From: Rhodocyclales bacterium
GTDB lineage: Bacteria; Pseudomonadota; Gammaproteobacteria; Burkholderiales; Rhodocyclaceae
Assembly: GCA_016235165.1 (NCBI GenBank)
Contig: JACRLX010000022.1
Span: 248,001 to 312,000, forward strand
Direction of reading: 5' to 3'
Length of the DNA: 64,000 nt
Shown in pieces: positions 7,579-16,029 of the stretch (within the stretch, counting starts at the first letter, position 1; the number at the start of each line of letters is the position of its first letter). Under the pieces are notes generated by a model. That model had not been told where the DNA came from and did no database searches. It saw nothing but the letters and a program-made list of their open reading frames with translations. The position numbers and the translations under genes were made by a program.

Positions 7579-10272
7579 ATGCTTGTGAACCGTAACGTCA
7601 ACGCCATTGCCGGCCGCCTGAGCCTGCGCCATCCGCAGCGCCGCTCGCTGGAAATCCTCGACCGCATCACCGAGATTGCCCCGCCGGGGAAGGACGCGGA
7701 CCCGGTGGCCCTGCTGGAAGCCATCCGCAGCGAGTTCCCGTCCGTGACGGACTTCGAGCGCGAGTTTCCGTCGCTCTGCTTCGCGCTCGCCACCGGCGTG
7801 GGCAAGACGCGGCTGATGGGCGCTTTCATCAGCTATCTGCACCTGGCCCACGGCATCGACAACTTTTTCGTGCTGGCGCCGAACCTGACCATCTACAACA
7901 AGCTGATCGCCGACTTCAGCGACCGCAACCATCCCAAGTACGTGTTCCGGGGCATTGCGGAATTCGCCATCGATGCGCCCTCGATCATCACCGGCGACAA
8001 CTACGATCAGCACGACCCGCGCAGCGGCACGCTGTTCGGTGGCGTGCGGATCAACATCTTCAACATTTCCAAGATCAATTCCGAGGTGCGTGGGGGCAAG
8101 TCGCCCCGCATCAAGCGGCTTTCGGAATACATCGGCGAGAGCTACTTCGACTACCTGGCCGGCTTGCCGGACCTGGTGATGCTGATGGACGAGTCGCATC
8201 GCTACCGCGCCAGCGCGGGCATTCGCGCCATCAACGAACTGAAGCCAATCCTCGGACTGGAGTTGACCGCCACGCCGTTTGTGGAGACAGCGCGCGGCGC
8301 GGTGGCCTTCAAGAACGTGATCGTCGACTATCCCTTGGGCCGCGCCATGGCCGACGGCTTCGTCAAGGAACCGGCCGTCGTGACGCGCAAGAACTTCAAC
8401 CCGGCCGGCATGTCGCCGGAGGCAATCGAGCAGCTGAAGCTGGAAGACGGCGTGCGCTTGCATGAGAGCGTGAAGGTGGAGCTGGAGACCTATGCCCGCG
8501 AGAGCGACAAGCCCATCGTCAAACCTTTCCTGCTGGTGATCGCCCGCGATACTACCCATGCCGGACAACTGTCCGAGCTGATCAAGTCCGACAATTTCTT
8601 CGAGGGGCGCTACCGCGACAAGGTCATCCAGGTGGATTCGAGCAAGACCGGCGCGGAAGAAGAGGAGATGATCGGCCGCCTGCTCAAGGTGGAGCACACC
8701 GACGAGCCGACGGAGATCGTGATTCACGTCAACATGCTCAAGGAAGGCTGGGACGTGACCAACCTCTACACCATCGTGCCGCTGCGGGCGGCCAATGCCC
8801 GCATCCTTATCGAGCAATCCATCGGGCGCGGCCTGCGTCTGCCCTATGGCAAGCGCACCGGCGTAACAGCCGTTGATCGGTTGAACATCGTCGCCCATGA
8901 CAAGTTTCAGGAGATCATTGCCGAGGCCAACAAGCCGGGCTCGGCGATCCATTTGCAGACCCTGGTGCTGGATGAGGATACCCTCGGGCAGAAAACCACC
9001 ACGGTGGTGTCGCAATCGCAACTGGCGACCAAGCTGGGTTTGACTCCTGCCCACGCGACGAGCAGCACGACCGTGGCCGGGCAGGATCAAACGCCTGTCT
9101 TCACCAAGCCGGAAGAGCAGAAAGTCGCGCAGATCACCTACGAGGTCATCCGCAAGCTGGAAAACCAGCCGCAGACACTGCCCACCATCGAGTACCTGAA
9201 GAAGCCGGAAATCCAGGCCGCCATCGTCAAGGCGGTCGAGGAGCAGCATCAGCCGACACAGTTGGAATTGGAAGGAGTGACGGAGAAGCCGGACTTTGCC
9301 GCCGTGGTTGCGAAAACCGTCGAGCTGGTGACACAGCAGACGATCGATATCCCTCGCATCCTGGTGGTTCCCAAGGGCGAAGTGAAGTCGGGCTTTAAAG
9401 CTTTTACGCTGAAGCTGGATACCTTGAAGTACCCGGCAGTGTCCGATGAACTCTGGATACAGCATCTGCGCACGAATCAACTGGAAGTGGTGGCTGTGGG
9501 TCGTGGCGGCATCGATGAAGCGCAGCTGGAAGACTATGTCGTCAGCGGCCTGGTGGATTTCGACGATATTTTCTACGACGAGCACGCCGATCTGCTCTAC
9601 GACCTGGCCACCCAGACCGTGCAGCATTTCAAGACTTACTTGTCCGAGGAGGACACCCGCAAGGTGCTGCGCTGTTACCAGCGGGACATTGCGCGATTCA
9701 TCCATGCCCAGATGCAGGCGCATTACTGGGTGGATGTCGTTGGCTACGAGGTGAAGGTCAGCAAGGGCTTTACCGAGCTGAAGCAGAGTGCCTACTCGCA
9801 TTCCGTACAGGAACCAACTGCCAACTATCGGGTGGAGCCGGCCGACAAGAGCAACATGGCCAAGTACCTGTTCGGCGGCTTCCAGCGTTGCCTCTATGCC
9901 GTGCAGAAGTTCGATTCCGACTCGGAGCGCAAGCTGTCGGTGATTCTGGAGCGCGATTCACTCAAGTGGTTCAAGCCCGCCAAGGGCCAGTTCCAGATTT
10001 ATTACCAGAATGGCGCGGATCATCCGGAATACCAGCCGGACTTCGTTGCTGAAACGACTGCAACGATTTATATGCTGGAACCCAAGAAACGTACGGAGCT
10101 TCAAGACCCGATTGTGATCGCCAAGAAGGAAGCCGCCGTCAAGTGGTGCGCAAATGCCTCGGACCATGCGGCGAGTTATGGCGGCAAACCGTGGCGCTAT
10201 GTGCTGATTCCGCATGACGAGATCGCGGAGAACATCACGCTTGAGGGGCTGGCGACGCGGTTTGGTTGCTGA
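7579..10272 (+). CDS. res: Type III-like restriction enzyme Res subunit (helicase-nuclease)
   Basis: This 897-residue protein has Walker A ATGVGKTRL near residue 70, a DEAD-like MDESHRY near 203, ELTATPF near 225, and the C-terminal helicase motif IGRGLRLPYGKR near 415. Near the C-terminus, QPDFVAE followed by MLEPKKR fits a PD-(D/E)xK nuclease core. These are the parts of type III Res subunits, which hydrolyse ATP to find two recognition sites and then cleave. The partner Mod is encoded upstream but separated by the fic pair. Start is ATG 7579 with a weak GGGG upstream. A very long antisense frame covers the gene, but I regard all of it except its last 58 codons as a codon-bias shadow. Confidence 0.9.
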   Translation: MLVNRNVNAIAGRLSLRHPQRRSLEILDRITEIAPPGKDADPVALLEAIRSEFPSVTDFEREFPSLCFALATGVGKTRLMGAFISYLHLAHGIDNFFVLAPNLTIYNKLIADFSDRNHPKYVFRGIAEFAIDAPSIITGDNYDQHDPRSGTLFGGVRINIFNISKINSEVRGGKSPRIKRLSEYIGESYFDYLAGLPDLVMLMDESHRYRASAGIRAINELKPILGLELTATPFVETARGAVAFKNVIVDYPLGRAMADGFVKEPAVVTRKNFNPAGMSPEAIEQLKLEDGVRLHESVKVELETYARESDKPIVKPFLLVIARDTTHAGQLSELIKSDNFFEGRYRDKVIQVDSSKTGAEEEEMIGRLLKVEHTDEPTEIVIHVNMLKEGWDVTNLYTIVPLRAANARILIEQSIGRGLRLPYGKRTGVTAVDRLNIVAHDKFQEIIAEANKPGSAIHLQTLVLDEDTLGQKTTTVVSQSQLATKLGLTPAHATSSTTVAGQDQTPVFTKPEEQKVAQITYEVIRKLENQPQTLPTIEYLKKPEIQAAIVKAVEEQHQPTQLELEGVTEKPDFAAVVAKTVELVTQQTIDIPRILVVPKGEVKSGFKAFTLKLDTLKYPAVSDELWIQHLRTNQLEVVAVGRGGIDEAQLEDYVVSGLVDFDDIFYDEHADLLYDLATQTVQHFKTYLSEEDTRKVLRCYQRDIARFIHAQMQAHYWVDVVGYEVKVSKGFTELKQSAYSHSVQEPTANYRVEPADKSNMAKYLFGGFQRCLYAVQKFDSDSERKLSVILERDSLKWFKPAKGQFQIYYQNGADHPEYQPDFVAETTATIYMLEPKKRTELQDPIVIAKKEAAVKWCANASDHAASYGGKPWRYVLIPHDEIAENITLEGLATRFGC

Positions 10273-10275
10273 TGT

Positions 10276-10300
10276 GAAAGTCGGCGCTGGCGGGACGGCG
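10276..10300 (+). repeat. Dispersed 25-base repeat, intergenic copy
   Basis: GAAAGTCGGCGCTGGCGG then GACGGCG lies just after the res stop, between convergent genes. Nearly the same sequence recurs at 31669, 37533 and 63691, and within several genes. Confidence 0.8.
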
Positions 10301-10331
10301 ATTGTGAATTGCGCCAACTCTGTTTGCGTGC

Positions 10332-11168
10332 TCAGGCGGCGAGTTGTGCCAGCGCGTGGGCCAGCTCCACCGGCATCGACAGGAAGGGCGAGTGGCTCGC
10401 GGCCAAGGTCGTGACGCGTGTCAGATTCTCCGGCGTCCAGGCGTCGGCTTCACGGATGAAGCGGTCCTGTAGCGCCGGCATTACGGCGCGATCCTCGCTG
10501 CAGCGAATGTAGGCGCGCGGCACGCGGCCCCAGCGCTCATGTGTGGCCACGGTCGGTGTCGCCACCGGGCCGGCCGGCACGTCGGGCGTCAGCAGGTGGT
10601 TCATCGCGGCGAAGCGCGTCGCATCCACGTCATGGGCAAAAGCCGAGCGGATGCGCTCGTGCTGGGAGGCGTTGCGGTAATCGATGCGCATGGCGCCGAT
10701 CTTGGGCGGCGGCGCGACGAACAGGCCGGCCACTTCCTCGCCGGCATTCTCGGCGCAGCGCACGTAGTCGATCATCGGTACGTCGGGCAGGGGCATGAAA
10801 GCGGCGAGGTAGACCAGCCGGCCGATCTTCTCCGGCGCGCGTTCGGCGACGGCGGTCAGGGCAATGCCGGCCATGCTGTGGCCGACCAGCATCACCGGGC
10901 CGGCGCCGGTGGCATGTGCGGCATCGACGATTTCCAATACGGCATTGACATAGTCGTCGAGCGTGATGCTGGAAGTCGGCGCTGGCGAGACGGCGAAACG
11001 CGCGGCATCGCTGGCCCAGCCCTCGGGAAAGCGCGCGTGGATGCCGTGCGCTGGCAGGTCGAGGGTCAAGGGGGCGAGGCGTCGCTTCAGCAACTCGGGG
11101 ATCAGCGCCTGCCAGCACCAGGCGCCGTGCCAGGCGCCATGGACGAGGATGACAGTGGTGATGGCCAT
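10332..11168 (-). CDS. Alpha/beta-fold hydrolase
   Basis: This 278-residue protein has the oxyanion motif VILVHGAWHGAW at the N-terminus, nucleophile elbow GHSMAG (serine) and a late histidine in AASHSPFL. A candidate acid is in RCSEDRAVMP. It resembles small-molecule esterases of the methylketone synthase/salicylate-binding type, which cleave carboxyl esters. No signal peptide is seen, so it is cytoplasmic. It lies beside a TRAP uptake system and aromatic genes, so it may release an aromatic acid from an ester; that is inference. Residues 'FAVSPAPTSS' are encoded by a copy of the dispersed repeat. Confidence 0.85.
   Translation of the reverse strand: MAITTVILVHGAWHGAWCWQALIPELLKRRLAPLTLDLPAHGIHARFPEGWASDAARFAVSPAPTSSITLDDYVNAVLEIVDAAHATGAGPVMLVGHSMAGIALTAVAERAPEKIGRLVYLAAFMPLPDVPMIDYVRCAENAGEEVAGLFVAPPPKIGAMRIDYRNASQHERIRSAFAHDVDATRFAAMNHLLTPDVPAGPVATPTVATHERWGRVPRAYIRCSEDRAVMPALQDRFIREADAWTPENLTRVTTLAASHSPFLSMPVELAHALAQLAA
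10971..10995 (+). repeat. Dispersed repeat copy inside the hydrolase gene
   Basis: GGAAGTCGGCGCTGGCGA then GACGGCG differs from the intergenic copies at only a few bases. It lies within the minus-strand hydrolase frame, where it is translated as AVSPAPT. Confidence 0.65.
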
Positions 11169-11189
11169 GCGGGTTGTTCCAAATAACGA

Positions 11190-11209
11190 GGGCAGGCCGC
11201 GGCCTGCCC
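11190..11209 (-). terminator. Palindrome downstream of dctP, candidate terminator
   Basis: The perfect 20-base palindrome GGGCAGGCCGCGGCCTGCCC lies 18 bases beyond the dctP stop. On the minus strand it is followed by TCGTTATTT, a poor U-tract, so termination is plausible but not certain. Confidence 0.45.
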
Positions 11210-11227
11210 CGATTTGCCGAATGCGGC

Positions 11228-12259
11228 TTACAGGCTGCCGTAACGCTTCAGCAGCATCACCGCTTCGTCATAGAGCGCCTTGCCGTTGGCGCCCTTGTTG
11301 CCGGCTTCCTTCATCCACTCGTCATCGACCAGGTCGGTGGCCTTGCGCCAGCGCTCGTATTCGGCCGGGCTGATGATGATGAACGTGGCCTTGCCATCGA
11401 CGGCGATCTTGCGCGCGGGAACTTCGGGACCGTCGAAGACCTTGCCGGCCCACTTGGAGGTTTCGAGGCCGCTGTTGGCGTCGATCACCTTCTTCAGGTC
11501 GGCGGGCAGGCTGTCGTACTTGGCCTGGTTCATGGCGAAAACGAAGATCGAATTCGAGGGCTTGGGTTTGCCCGGCGGCACTTCGACGTGGAACTTGGTG
11601 ATCTCCTGCAACTTGAGCGGGGTCATGACTTCCCAGGGGATCATGGCGCCATCGACCACGCCCTTGGCGATGGCCTCCGGCACCGCCGGCGCCGGCATCT
11701 GCACCGGCACCATGCCCAGCGCCTGGATCACCTTGGAGCCGATGCGCGTCGGCGCGCGCACCTTGAGGCCCTTGAGCTCTTCCATGGTCTTCGGCCCGAC
11801 CTTGCCGAAATGCAGCGTGGCGCCGTCGTGGAAATGCATGAAGATCGGTTTGGTGCCCTTGAATTCGTCGAGCGCGTTCTTCTGCACATAGTCCCACAGC
11901 GCGGGGCTGGCAGTTTCGGCGTTCTTCGTCAGGAAGGGCAGCTCGAAGACCTCCGACTTGGTGAAGCGGCCGGCCTGGTAGGTGGGCAGGGTCCACACGA
12001 TGTCGGCGACGCCGTCCTTGGCCTGGTCGAAGAGCTGCGGCGGCGTGCCGCCAAGCTGCATCGCCGGGTAGATCTGGCATTTCAGCTTGTTGGCGGATTC
12101 CTTGGCGATCTTGTCGCACCAGGGGGCGATCAGATTGGCGTGGGCGTTGGAGGCGGGCGGCAGGAAGTGGTGCACCTTGAGGGTGATTTCCTGGGCGAGG
12201 GCGGCGCCGGATGTCAGGCCCAGCGTTGCGGTCAATGCGGCAAATGCTCGTAGTTTCAT
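11228..12259 (-). CDS. dctP: TRAP transporter substrate-binding protein DctP
   Basis: This 343-residue periplasmic receptor has the signal peptide MKLRAFAALTATLGLTSGAALA followed by QEITLKVHHFLPP, typical of the DctP family. These proteins bind carboxylates, including aromatic acids, and deliver them to the DctQM membrane unit. The start is ATG 12259 with GGAGGAG just upstream; longer in-frame extensions run into dctM and are rejected. It is the last gene of a dctQ-dctM-dctP unit on the minus strand. Given the 4-hydroxybenzoate/protocatechuate genes opposite, an aromatic acid ligand is likely but not shown. The conserved arginine that pairs with the carboxylate is probably in KVRAPTRIG. Confidence 0.9.
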   Translation of the reverse strand: MKLRAFAALTATLGLTSGAALAQEITLKVHHFLPPASNAHANLIAPWCDKIAKESANKLKCQIYPAMQLGGTPPQLFDQAKDGVADIVWTLPTYQAGRFTKSEVFELPFLTKNAETASPALWDYVQKNALDEFKGTKPIFMHFHDGATLHFGKVGPKTMEELKGLKVRAPTRIGSKVIQALGMVPVQMPAPAVPEAIAKGVVDGAMIPWEVMTPLKLQEITKFHVEVPPGKPKPSNSIFVFAMNQAKYDSLPADLKKVIDANSGLETSKWAGKVFDGPEVPARKIAVDGKATFIIISPAEYERWRKATDLVDDEWMKEAGNKGANGKALYDEAVMLLKRYGSL

Positions 12260-12285
12260 GGTTTCTCCTCCGTGGGTGATACAAA

Positions 12286-13611
12286 CTATTGGAATGTATT
12301 GACCAGGTACAACGAGATGATCGGGAAAAACAGCAGCAGCGCGATGCGCAGGAAGTCGGACGCCAGGAAGGGCATCACACCCTTGAAGGTCTCCACCAGC
12401 GGCACGTCCTTGGCCAGGCGGTTGATGATATACACGTTCATGCCCACGGGGGGATGGACCAGGCCGATTTCCACCACCATCAGCGCCAGGATGCCGAACC
12501 AGAGCGACTTGTCGCCCTGCGAGAGGCCCCAATAGTCGAGGCCCATCACCACCGGGTAGAAGATCGGGATGGTCAGCAGGATCATGGCCAGCGAATCCAT
12601 CACGCAGCCGAGCAGGACGTAGATGATCAGGATCATCACCATCACCAGCAGCGGCGAGAGGCCGCTGTTCTTGACCCAGGTGGCGAGCTCGACGGGCATT
12701 TGCGATACCGCCAGCGCGGTGTTGAGCATGTCGGCGCCGAGCAGGACGAGGAAGATCATGGCGGTGGCCTGCGCCGTGCCGACCATGCTTTCGAGGATGC
12801 CTTCCCAGCGCATGCCGCCGCTGACCACGGCGAGGATCCCGCAGGCGGCGGCGCCGATCGCCGCCGCCTCGGTCGGATTGGCCCAGCCGCCGTAGATGCC
12901 GACGATGACCACGACGAAGACCAGCAGCACCGGGAACACCGCCATCAGGCTGGCGAACTTTTCGCCCCAGCTGGTGGCCGGGCCGGCGGGGCCGGCGGCC
13001 GGGTTGAGGGTCACGATGATGCGGATCACGATCATGTAGCCGAGCATGGCGATGATGCCGGGCAGCACCGCGGCCATGAACAGCTTGCCGATCGACTCCT
13101 GGGTGAGGATGGCGTAGATCACCAGCGGCACCGAGGGCGGAATCATGATGCCCAGCGTGCCGCCGGCGGCCAGCGCGCCGGTGGACAGCGCGCCGGAGTA
13201 GCCGTAGCGCTTGAGCTCCGGCAGCGTCACCTGGCCCATGGTGGCGGCGGTGGCCAGCGAGGAGCCGCAGATCGCGCCGAAACCGGCGCAGGCACCGATC
13301 GCCGCGATGGCGACGCCGCCCTTGAAGTGGCCTAGGAAAGACGAGACGAAGCGGAACAGCGCCTTCGACAGGCCGCCATGCGTGGCGAACTGGCCCATCA
13401 GCAGGAACAGCGGTATGACGATCAGGTCGTAGTTGGAGAGCCGGGCGTAGGCCAGGTTCTTCAGCGAATTGAGCAGCGGCAGGCTGTCGCCGACGAGGAA
13501 CCAGTAACCGCCGGCGCCGACCATGAACATGGCGATGCCGATGGGGATGCGCACCACCAGCAGCGCCATGAGGATGCCGAACATGATGAAACCGATCTGC
13601 ATTCCGCTCAT
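12286..13611 (-). CDS. dctM: TRAP transporter large permease DctM
   Basis: This 441-residue, strongly hydrophobic protein has about 12 membrane segments and DctM-type sequences, for example GIMIPPSVPLVIYAILT and VHPPVGMNVYIINRLAKDV. It forms the translocation channel for sodium-driven uptake. The start at ATG 13611 (MSGMQIGFIMFG) overlaps the dctQ stop by four bases. The frame extends further upstream but that part is non-hydrophobic and overlaps dctQ. Confidence 0.92.
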   Translation of the reverse strand: MSGMQIGFIMFGILMALLVVRIPIGIAMFMVGAGGYWFLVGDSLPLLNSLKNLAYARLSNYDLIVIPLFLLMGQFATHGGLSKALFRFVSSFLGHFKGGVAIAAIGACAGFGAICGSSLATAATMGQVTLPELKRYGYSGALSTGALAAGGTLGIMIPPSVPLVIYAILTQESIGKLFMAAVLPGIIAMLGYMIVIRIIVTLNPAAGPAGPATSWGEKFASLMAVFPVLLVFVVVIVGIYGGWANPTEAAAIGAAACGILAVVSGGMRWEGILESMVGTAQATAMIFLVLLGADMLNTALAVSQMPVELATWVKNSGLSPLLVMVMILIIYVLLGCVMDSLAMILLTIPIFYPVVMGLDYWGLSQGDKSLWFGILALMVVEIGLVHPPVGMNVYIINRLAKDVPLVETFKGVMPFLASDFLRIALLLFFPIISLYLVNTFQ

Positions 13612-14147
13612 GGCTGTCCCCTCGCCGCCATGCGCAGTTGATGCACGAACATGTAGATCCCGGCCACCGCCAGCAGGGTGAAGCCGGGCACCATGAAGGC
13701 CTGCGGGACCCATACCGGCCAGGCCAGGATCATCGAGGTTTCACCGGCCTCCTTGACGGTCATCGCGCCGGCCCAGGAGCGCCAGGCCACCAGGGCGCCG
13801 AACAGGCCGACCAGCAGCGAGCCGAAGGCATCGATCACCCACAGCGTCCGCTGCTTCATGTTGTGGGTGAAAAAGTCGACCTTGATGTCGCCATGCAGCA
13901 GGTGGCAGTAGGGGAAGAAGGAGGCCGAGGCGCTCGCCGCCAGCATTTGCAGCATCTCGACATCGCCCGGCACGACATAGCCGACAGTCTTGCGGCCGAC
14001 GATGGAAACTACCGACATGATCACCAGGCCGACGAAGATCAGGCCGCCGATGATCGCCATCAGGCGCGACAGCGAGAGCAGGAAGTTGCCGCCGGGACCG
14101 AAGCTGTCCTTCAGGGCGTAGGGCGTTGCCGGCTTCGGTTCCTGCAT
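13608..14147 (-). CDS. dctQ: TRAP transporter small permease DctQ
   Basis: This 179-residue protein has four membrane segments (AIIGGLIFVGLVIMSVVSI, a short central segment, SLLVGLFGALVAW and FTLLAVAGIYMFVHQL). It matches the DctQ small subunit that pairs with DctM in the inner membrane. It is the first gene of the transporter operon and is divergent from the LysR gene at 14270, with a dyad operator candidate between. Confidence 0.88.
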   Translation of the reverse strand: MQEPKPATPYALKDSFGPGGNFLLSLSRLMAIIGGLIFVGLVIMSVVSIVGRKTVGYVVPGDVEMLQMLAASASASFFPYCHLLHGDIKVDFFTHNMKQRTLWVIDAFGSLLVGLFGALVAWRSWAGAMTVKEAGETSMILAWPVWVPQAFMVPGFTLLAVAGIYMFVHQLRMAARGQP

Positions 14148-14173
14148 CTCGACCTCCGGGTGAACGTCTATTC

Positions 14174-14191
14174 ATTGAATACCCGTTCAAT
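14174..14191. promoter_or_regulatory. LysR-type dyad between dctQ and lysR
   Basis: ATTGAATACCCGTTCAAT is a perfect 6-base inverted repeat with a 6-base spacer, the shape expected of a LysR-family recognition site. It lies 27 bases upstream of dctQ and 79 upstream of the LysR start, suitable for control of both. Confidence 0.6.
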
Positions 14192-14269
14192 ATAGCAGGT
14201 ATGGAGTGCGAGGCAAAGGCATTGTGGGTACTATTAGCTATCTCATTTTGTTATGGCGCCGCAAGCGGC

Positions 14270-15193
14270 ATGAACCTCAAGCAGCTCGAATACTTCGTCC
14301 GCGTCGCCGAACTGGGCAGTTTCAGCAAGGCCGCGCTGGTGCTCAACATCGCCCAGCCGGCGCTGTCGCGCCAGGTGCGCCTGCTGGAAACCGACCTCCA
14401 CGTGAACCTGCTGACGCGCAACGGGCGCGGCGTGGTGCTCACCGAAGTCGGCCAGCGCCTGTTCGACCACAGCGTCGGCATCCTGCAACTGGTGGCCCGT
14501 GCCGCCGAGGACGTGGCGGCGGCGCGCGACGAGCCGGCCGGGCGCATCGTCATCGGCCTGCCGCCGAGCATAGGCCGGCGCCTGACCCTGCCGCTGGTCG
14601 AGGGCTTTCGCCGCCACCTGCCGAAGGCACGGCTGGCCATCGTCGAGGGCCTGTCCACCCACCTGACGGAATGGATCGCCACCGGCCGGGTGGATCTCGG
14701 CCTGATCCACAACCCCGAGCCGAATCCGGCCATCGAGGTGACGCCGGTGCTCGACGAACCGCTGGGCCTGGTCAGCCCGGCCAGCGCGCGGTCGGCCAAG
14801 GTTGCGCCACTGCCGATGGCCGACCTGGTGAATTTCCCGCTGATCCTGCCCGAGCGCACCCACGCCATGCGCAAGCTGATCGAGACCCAGGCCGCGCTGG
14901 CCAACCTCAAGCTCGACGTCCGGCTCGAAATTTCCGGCGTGCCGGCGATACTCGACCTGGTTGCCGCCGGTTACGGCCACGCCATACTCACCCGCACCGC
15001 GCTGGCCGCCTTCGGCAAGCCCGATACCTTCACGCTGCGGCCGCTGACCAAACCCGGTCTCTCCAGCACCCTGTTCCTTGCCGTGTCGGCGCACAAGCCG
15101 AGCACGCCACTGGGCAAGCGCGCCATGCGCCTGTTGCAGGAACTGGTGGTTGCCGAATCGCTGGACGCCGTGGCCCATAACAAAACGCGATAG
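14270..15193 (+). CDS. LysR-family transcriptional regulator
   Basis: This 307-residue protein has the N-terminal winged helix MNLKQLEYFVRVAELGSF, with recognition helix around QPALSRQVRLLE, and a C-terminal effector-binding domain beginning IVIGLPPS. It is of the NAC/Cbl-like LysR group. I start it at ATG 14270, because the frame extends upstream through an intergenic region without conserved sequence. It is divergent from the TRAP operon and upstream of the 4,5-cleavage operon, so it is the likely regulator of one or both, probably with an aromatic pathway intermediate as co-inducer (inference). Confidence 0.88.
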   Translation: MNLKQLEYFVRVAELGSFSKAALVLNIAQPALSRQVRLLETDLHVNLLTRNGRGVVLTEVGQRLFDHSVGILQLVARAAEDVAAARDEPAGRIVIGLPPSIGRRLTLPLVEGFRRHLPKARLAIVEGLSTHLTEWIATGRVDLGLIHNPEPNPAIEVTPVLDEPLGLVSPASARSAKVAPLPMADLVNFPLILPERTHAMRKLIETQAALANLKLDVRLEISGVPAILDLVAAGYGHAILTRTALAAFGKPDTFTLRPLTKPGLSSTLFLAVSAHKPSTPLGKRAMRLLQELVVAESLDAVAHNKTR

Positions 15194-15248
15194 CTAGTAG
15201 TACGCACCGCGCCTTGGACGGCGGCGGGGCATTTGCCAGAATGACGTC

Positions 15249-15938
15249 ATGGGCATTCGGCTTACAGGTATTTCGTCGATGGCAACCCGGTTGGTGCTGG
15301 CCGAGTTGGCGGCCGTCTATCGGGACGTAAGCGATGTCGATATGGCCATCGAATCCGTGGGCGGTGTCGATGCGGCGAAGCGCGTCGTGGCGGGCGAGGC
15401 CTTCGACCTGGTGATTCTCGCCGCCGATGCGATCGACAAGCTCATCGGTGGCGGCAGCGTGCGGGCCGGATCGCGCGTCGACCTGGTGAGATCAAAGGTG
15501 GCGATCGCGGTGCGCGAGGGCGCTGCGCCGCCCGATGTGTCGAACGAGGAGGCCCTGCGCCAGGCCGTGCTGGCGGCGACCAGCCTCGGCTATTCCACCG
15601 GCCCCAGCGGCAATGCGCTGCTCACGCTGTTCGCGCGCTGGGGTGTGGCGGAAGTGCTGAAGGACCGCCTCGTCCAGGCCCCGGCCGGCGTGCCGGTGGC
15701 GCAGCTGGTGGCCGAGGGCAGGGTCGCGCTCGGCTTCCAGCAACTCAGCGAAATGCTCGTCGCCCCCGGCATTCGCGTGATCGGCGGCATGCCGCCGGGT
15801 TGCGAGATAGTGTCTACATTTTCCGGTGGCACCTGCACCGCGTCGCGCCATCCAGAGGCGGTGCGCGCGCTGCTTGCCTTCATGCAATCCCCCGCCGCCG
15901 CCGCTGCCAAGCGCAAGCACGGCATGGAACCGGCATAG
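15249..15938 (+). CDS. Periplasmic-binding-protein-like (ModA-type) cytoplasmic protein
   Basis: This 229-residue protein resembles the extracellular solute-binding fold of molybdate-type receptors: GVDAAKRVVAGEAFDLVILAADAIDKL, VAIAVREGA, GYSTGPSGNALLTLF. It has no signal peptide, so it is probably cytoplasmic. Related proteins accompany aromatic catabolic operons, but no function is established to my knowledge. Start at ATG 15249 lacks a clear ribosome site; ATG 15279 is an alternative. It lies 91 bases before ligJ, with a repeat in the gap, and occupies the place where pmd operons carry the tautomerase gene, to which it is not related. Confidence 0.7.
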   Translation: MGIRLTGISSMATRLVLAELAAVYRDVSDVDMAIESVGGVDAAKRVVAGEAFDLVILAADAIDKLIGGGSVRAGSRVDLVRSKVAIAVREGAAPPDVSNEEALRQAVLAATSLGYSTGPSGNALLTLFARWGVAEVLKDRLVQAPAGVPVAQLVAEGRVALGFQQLSEMLVAPGIRVIGGMPPGCEIVSTFSGGTCTASRHPEAVRALLAFMQSPAAAAAKRKHGMEPA

Positions 15939-15963
15939 GAGAAGATATGCACCCCCACGCTCA

Positions 15964-16019
15964 CATTCGTTCGCTGCCCCCCGAGGGGGCGCAGGCCTCC
16001 CTTGGGGCGGCCCGGCAGG
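15964..16019. repeat. Betaproteobacterial interspersed repeat, copy 1
   Basis: A GC-rich element beginning TTCGTTCGCTGCCCCCC contains the hairpin GCCCCC/GGGGGC and ends GGGGCGGCCCGGCAGG. A diverged copy lies at 43136-43190. Both sit inside operons, directly in front of a start codon. Confidence 0.7.
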
Positions 16020-16029
16020 AGGCCTGACC

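Noticed and set aside
7381..9801. An 806-residue minus-strand frame opposite res
   Set aside because: It is a codon-bias shadow of res with no domains; only its final 58 codons (7381-7557) look like a real gene.
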